In this document: piece by piece, positions 6,312 through 7,065 of the stretch
Layout: each line of letters opens with the position of its first letter
How positions within the stretch are numbered: position 1 is the stretch's first letter
Source: Candidatus Nomurabacteria bacterium
GTDB taxonomy: Bacteria > Patescibacteriota > Minisyncoccia > Phycocordibacterales > PALSA-1337
Reading direction: 5' to 3'
Length of the DNA stretch: 7,065 bases
Assembly: GCA_943355185.1 (NCBI GenBank)
Contig: CALREM010000011.1
Location: 1-7,065, forward strand
Translations under genes and position numbers: made by a program
Notes under the pieces: model-generated
The model's input: only the letters and a program-made list of their open reading frames with translations
Databases searched by the model: none
Told to the model about the DNA's origin: nothing

Positions 6312-6362
6312 TATTTTAAATTAAAAGGATAATTAACCTCAATCATAACATATGGAGAGCTC

Positions 6363-6971
6363 CTACATCCCCACCCCGGTAATTACCTGAAACACAAACG
6401 GTATGATGGGTGAAACTATTTTCCAGAGGAAGAAGACGACAATGAGAATAAAGAGTGGTGCGTACATTTCGAGGGTCATGCGGAGGCGACCGTATTGGTT
6501 AGGTAGAAGTGCGAAGAGGAGCTTTGATCCATCGAGCGGTGGCAATGGAATGAGGTTAAAGATCGCCAAGACAATATTGATGAGGACTATATAAGTAAGG
6601 ACTTCTATAAATGGTGAGGTGATGGTCTCTGCATTTACGGCAAAACGCATGATAGTGCCAAATATCACGGCCAGAGTCAGATTGGACAAGGGGCCAGCGG
6701 CTGCGATCAGAAATTCGCCTTGGCGTTTGTTCTTTATATTGTACGGATTATATTCAACCGGTTTGGCCCAGCCGAAGGTGACACCGAACATTGAGGTAAT
6801 CAAAGGAACGATCACCGAACCCATAGGATCCAAGTGTTTGAGGGGGTTGAGGGTCAGTCTCCCCTGCAGGCGCGGGGTCGGATCACCCAGGCGATCGGCC
6901 ATGTATCCATGAGAAAGCTCATGGAGAACCACGGACATAATAAGGATAATAATGGAAACAATCGTAATCAT
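6363..6971 (-). CDS. M50 family (site-2 protease type) integral membrane zinc metalloprotease
   Basis: A 202-residue multi-pass membrane protein. The zinc site is visible: HELSH (17-21) in the first membrane helix gives two His ligands and the catalytic Glu18, and NLIPLPPLDGSK (138-149) supplies the Asp146 ligand. RLGDPTPRLQGRLTLNPLKHLDPMGS (26-51), FGWAKPVEYN (65-74) and AAAGPLSNL (89-97) are the usual markers of the short YwhC/Fpr-like subgroup, which lacks a PDZ domain. Family members cut substrates within the membrane. The substrate here is unknown; regulated release of membrane-bound factors or clearance of signal peptides are the known roles in relatives. Length is normal for the subgroup. 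It is divergent from rpmB with a 51-base gap. Its last codons are duplicated downstream at 5690-5744, so the present 3' end may have been supplied by an incoming segment. No Shine-Dalgarno is visible. Confidence 0.95.
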   Translation of the reverse strand: MITIVSIIILIMSVVLHELSHGYMADRLGDPTPRLQGRLTLNPLKHLDPMGSVIVPLITSMFGVTFGWAKPVEYNPYNIKNKRQGEFLIAAAGPLSNLTLAVIFGTIMRFAVNAETITSPFIEVLTYIVLINIVLAIFNLIPLPPLDGSKLLFALLPNQYGRLRMTLEMYAPLFILIVVFFLWKIVSPIIPFVFQVITGVGM

Positions 6972-7022
6972 GGCTTTGCTTTTTGTACTCTGTATGTTAG
7001 CATATTCCCTACATTACTTTAT
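6972..7022. promoter_or_regulatory. Shared 51-base upstream region of the M50 gene and rpmB
   Basis: The two genes are divergent, so at least one promoter must lie here. On the plus strand TTGCTT, 16 bases, then TAGCAT is the best arrangement for rpmB. On the minus strand only weak -10-like boxes (TATGCT) occur and the M50 -35 would fall near the rpmB start. No strong box or operator is evident, and neither start has a Shine-Dalgarno. Confidence 0.3.
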
Positions 7023-7065
7023 ATGGCTAAAATCTGCGAAATTACAAAGAGAGGTTCAATTATGG
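7023..7065 (+). CDS. rpmB: Large ribosomal subunit protein L28 (bL28), first 14 codons
   Basis: The plus-strand ATG at 7023 opens MAKICEITKRGSIM before the window ends. L28 proteins begin with a short basic segment of the form MAKxCxITGRGxM, and the spacing of Cys, Thr and the RGS motif fits. L28 is a small protein of the 50S subunit. Only about a fifth of the gene is present, so the identification rests on this N-terminal motif. The start is preceded by TTACTTTAT, without a Shine-Dalgarno. A 14-residue match could in principle be another short basic ribosomal protein, but none I know begins this way. Confidence 0.72.
   Translation, partial: MAKICEITKRGSIM

Noticed and set aside
6354..6363. 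GGAG-AG-CTCC palindrome just after the M50 stop as a terminator
   Set aside because: The loop is only two bases and no T run follows, so it is more likely a chance palindrome.
1..7065. CRISPR array, tRNA gene or transposase gene
   Set aside because: No regularly spaced repeats, no cloverleaf with a T-arm consensus, and no transposase or integrase domain were visible on either strand.

Overview
The window looks like a stretch of a chromosome from a Candidate Phyla Radiation bacterium (Patescibacteria, most likely Parcubacteria-type). The reasons are inferential: an S12 with the longer N-terminal segment typical of that side of the tree, an L28 that begins MAKICEITKRGS, a compact M50 protease, and a secreted peptidoglycan-binding protein built from Ig-like and SPNGGET modules. 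No start codon in the window has a convincing Shine-Dalgarno sequence. Everything except the last 43 bases is encoded on the minus strand.

Layout in minus-strand transcription order, right to left. At the far right the first 14 codons of rpmB (L28) run off the window on the plus strand, divergent from a complete M50 site-2-type protease (6363-6971). Next is a very AT-rich orphan gene for a two-helix membrane protein with a PH-like tail (5766-6311). It is followed by a short decayed copy of the 3' end of the M50 gene (5690-5744), so the orphan is bracketed by direct repeats of that 3' end. Beyond this lies a gene-poor stretch (5102-5690). It holds a sigma70-like promoter, a GC-rich island with no convincing protein, a very strong minus-strand terminator (5309-5350), a compact two-hairpin element (5246-5309) and the leader of the str operon.

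The str operon follows: rpsL (4682-5101), rpsG (4202-4672) and fusA (2023-4170), tightly packed and closed by an intrinsic terminator at 1964-1987, with no tuf gene behind it. After a roughly 180-base gap comes the large secreted surface protein (1-1841, C-terminus outside the window). That gap also contains a TATAAT promoter placed almost on the start codon and a run of eight C.

rpsL, rpsG and fusA are ordinary translation machinery. S12 lacks one residue in its otherwise near-invariant KDLPGVRY loop. The accessory interest is in two places. One is the 5100-5690 non-coding block, best read as a small RNA gene followed by an operon leader, not matching any RNA family I can recognise. The other is the apparent insertion of the orphan membrane gene at the 3' end of the M50 gene.
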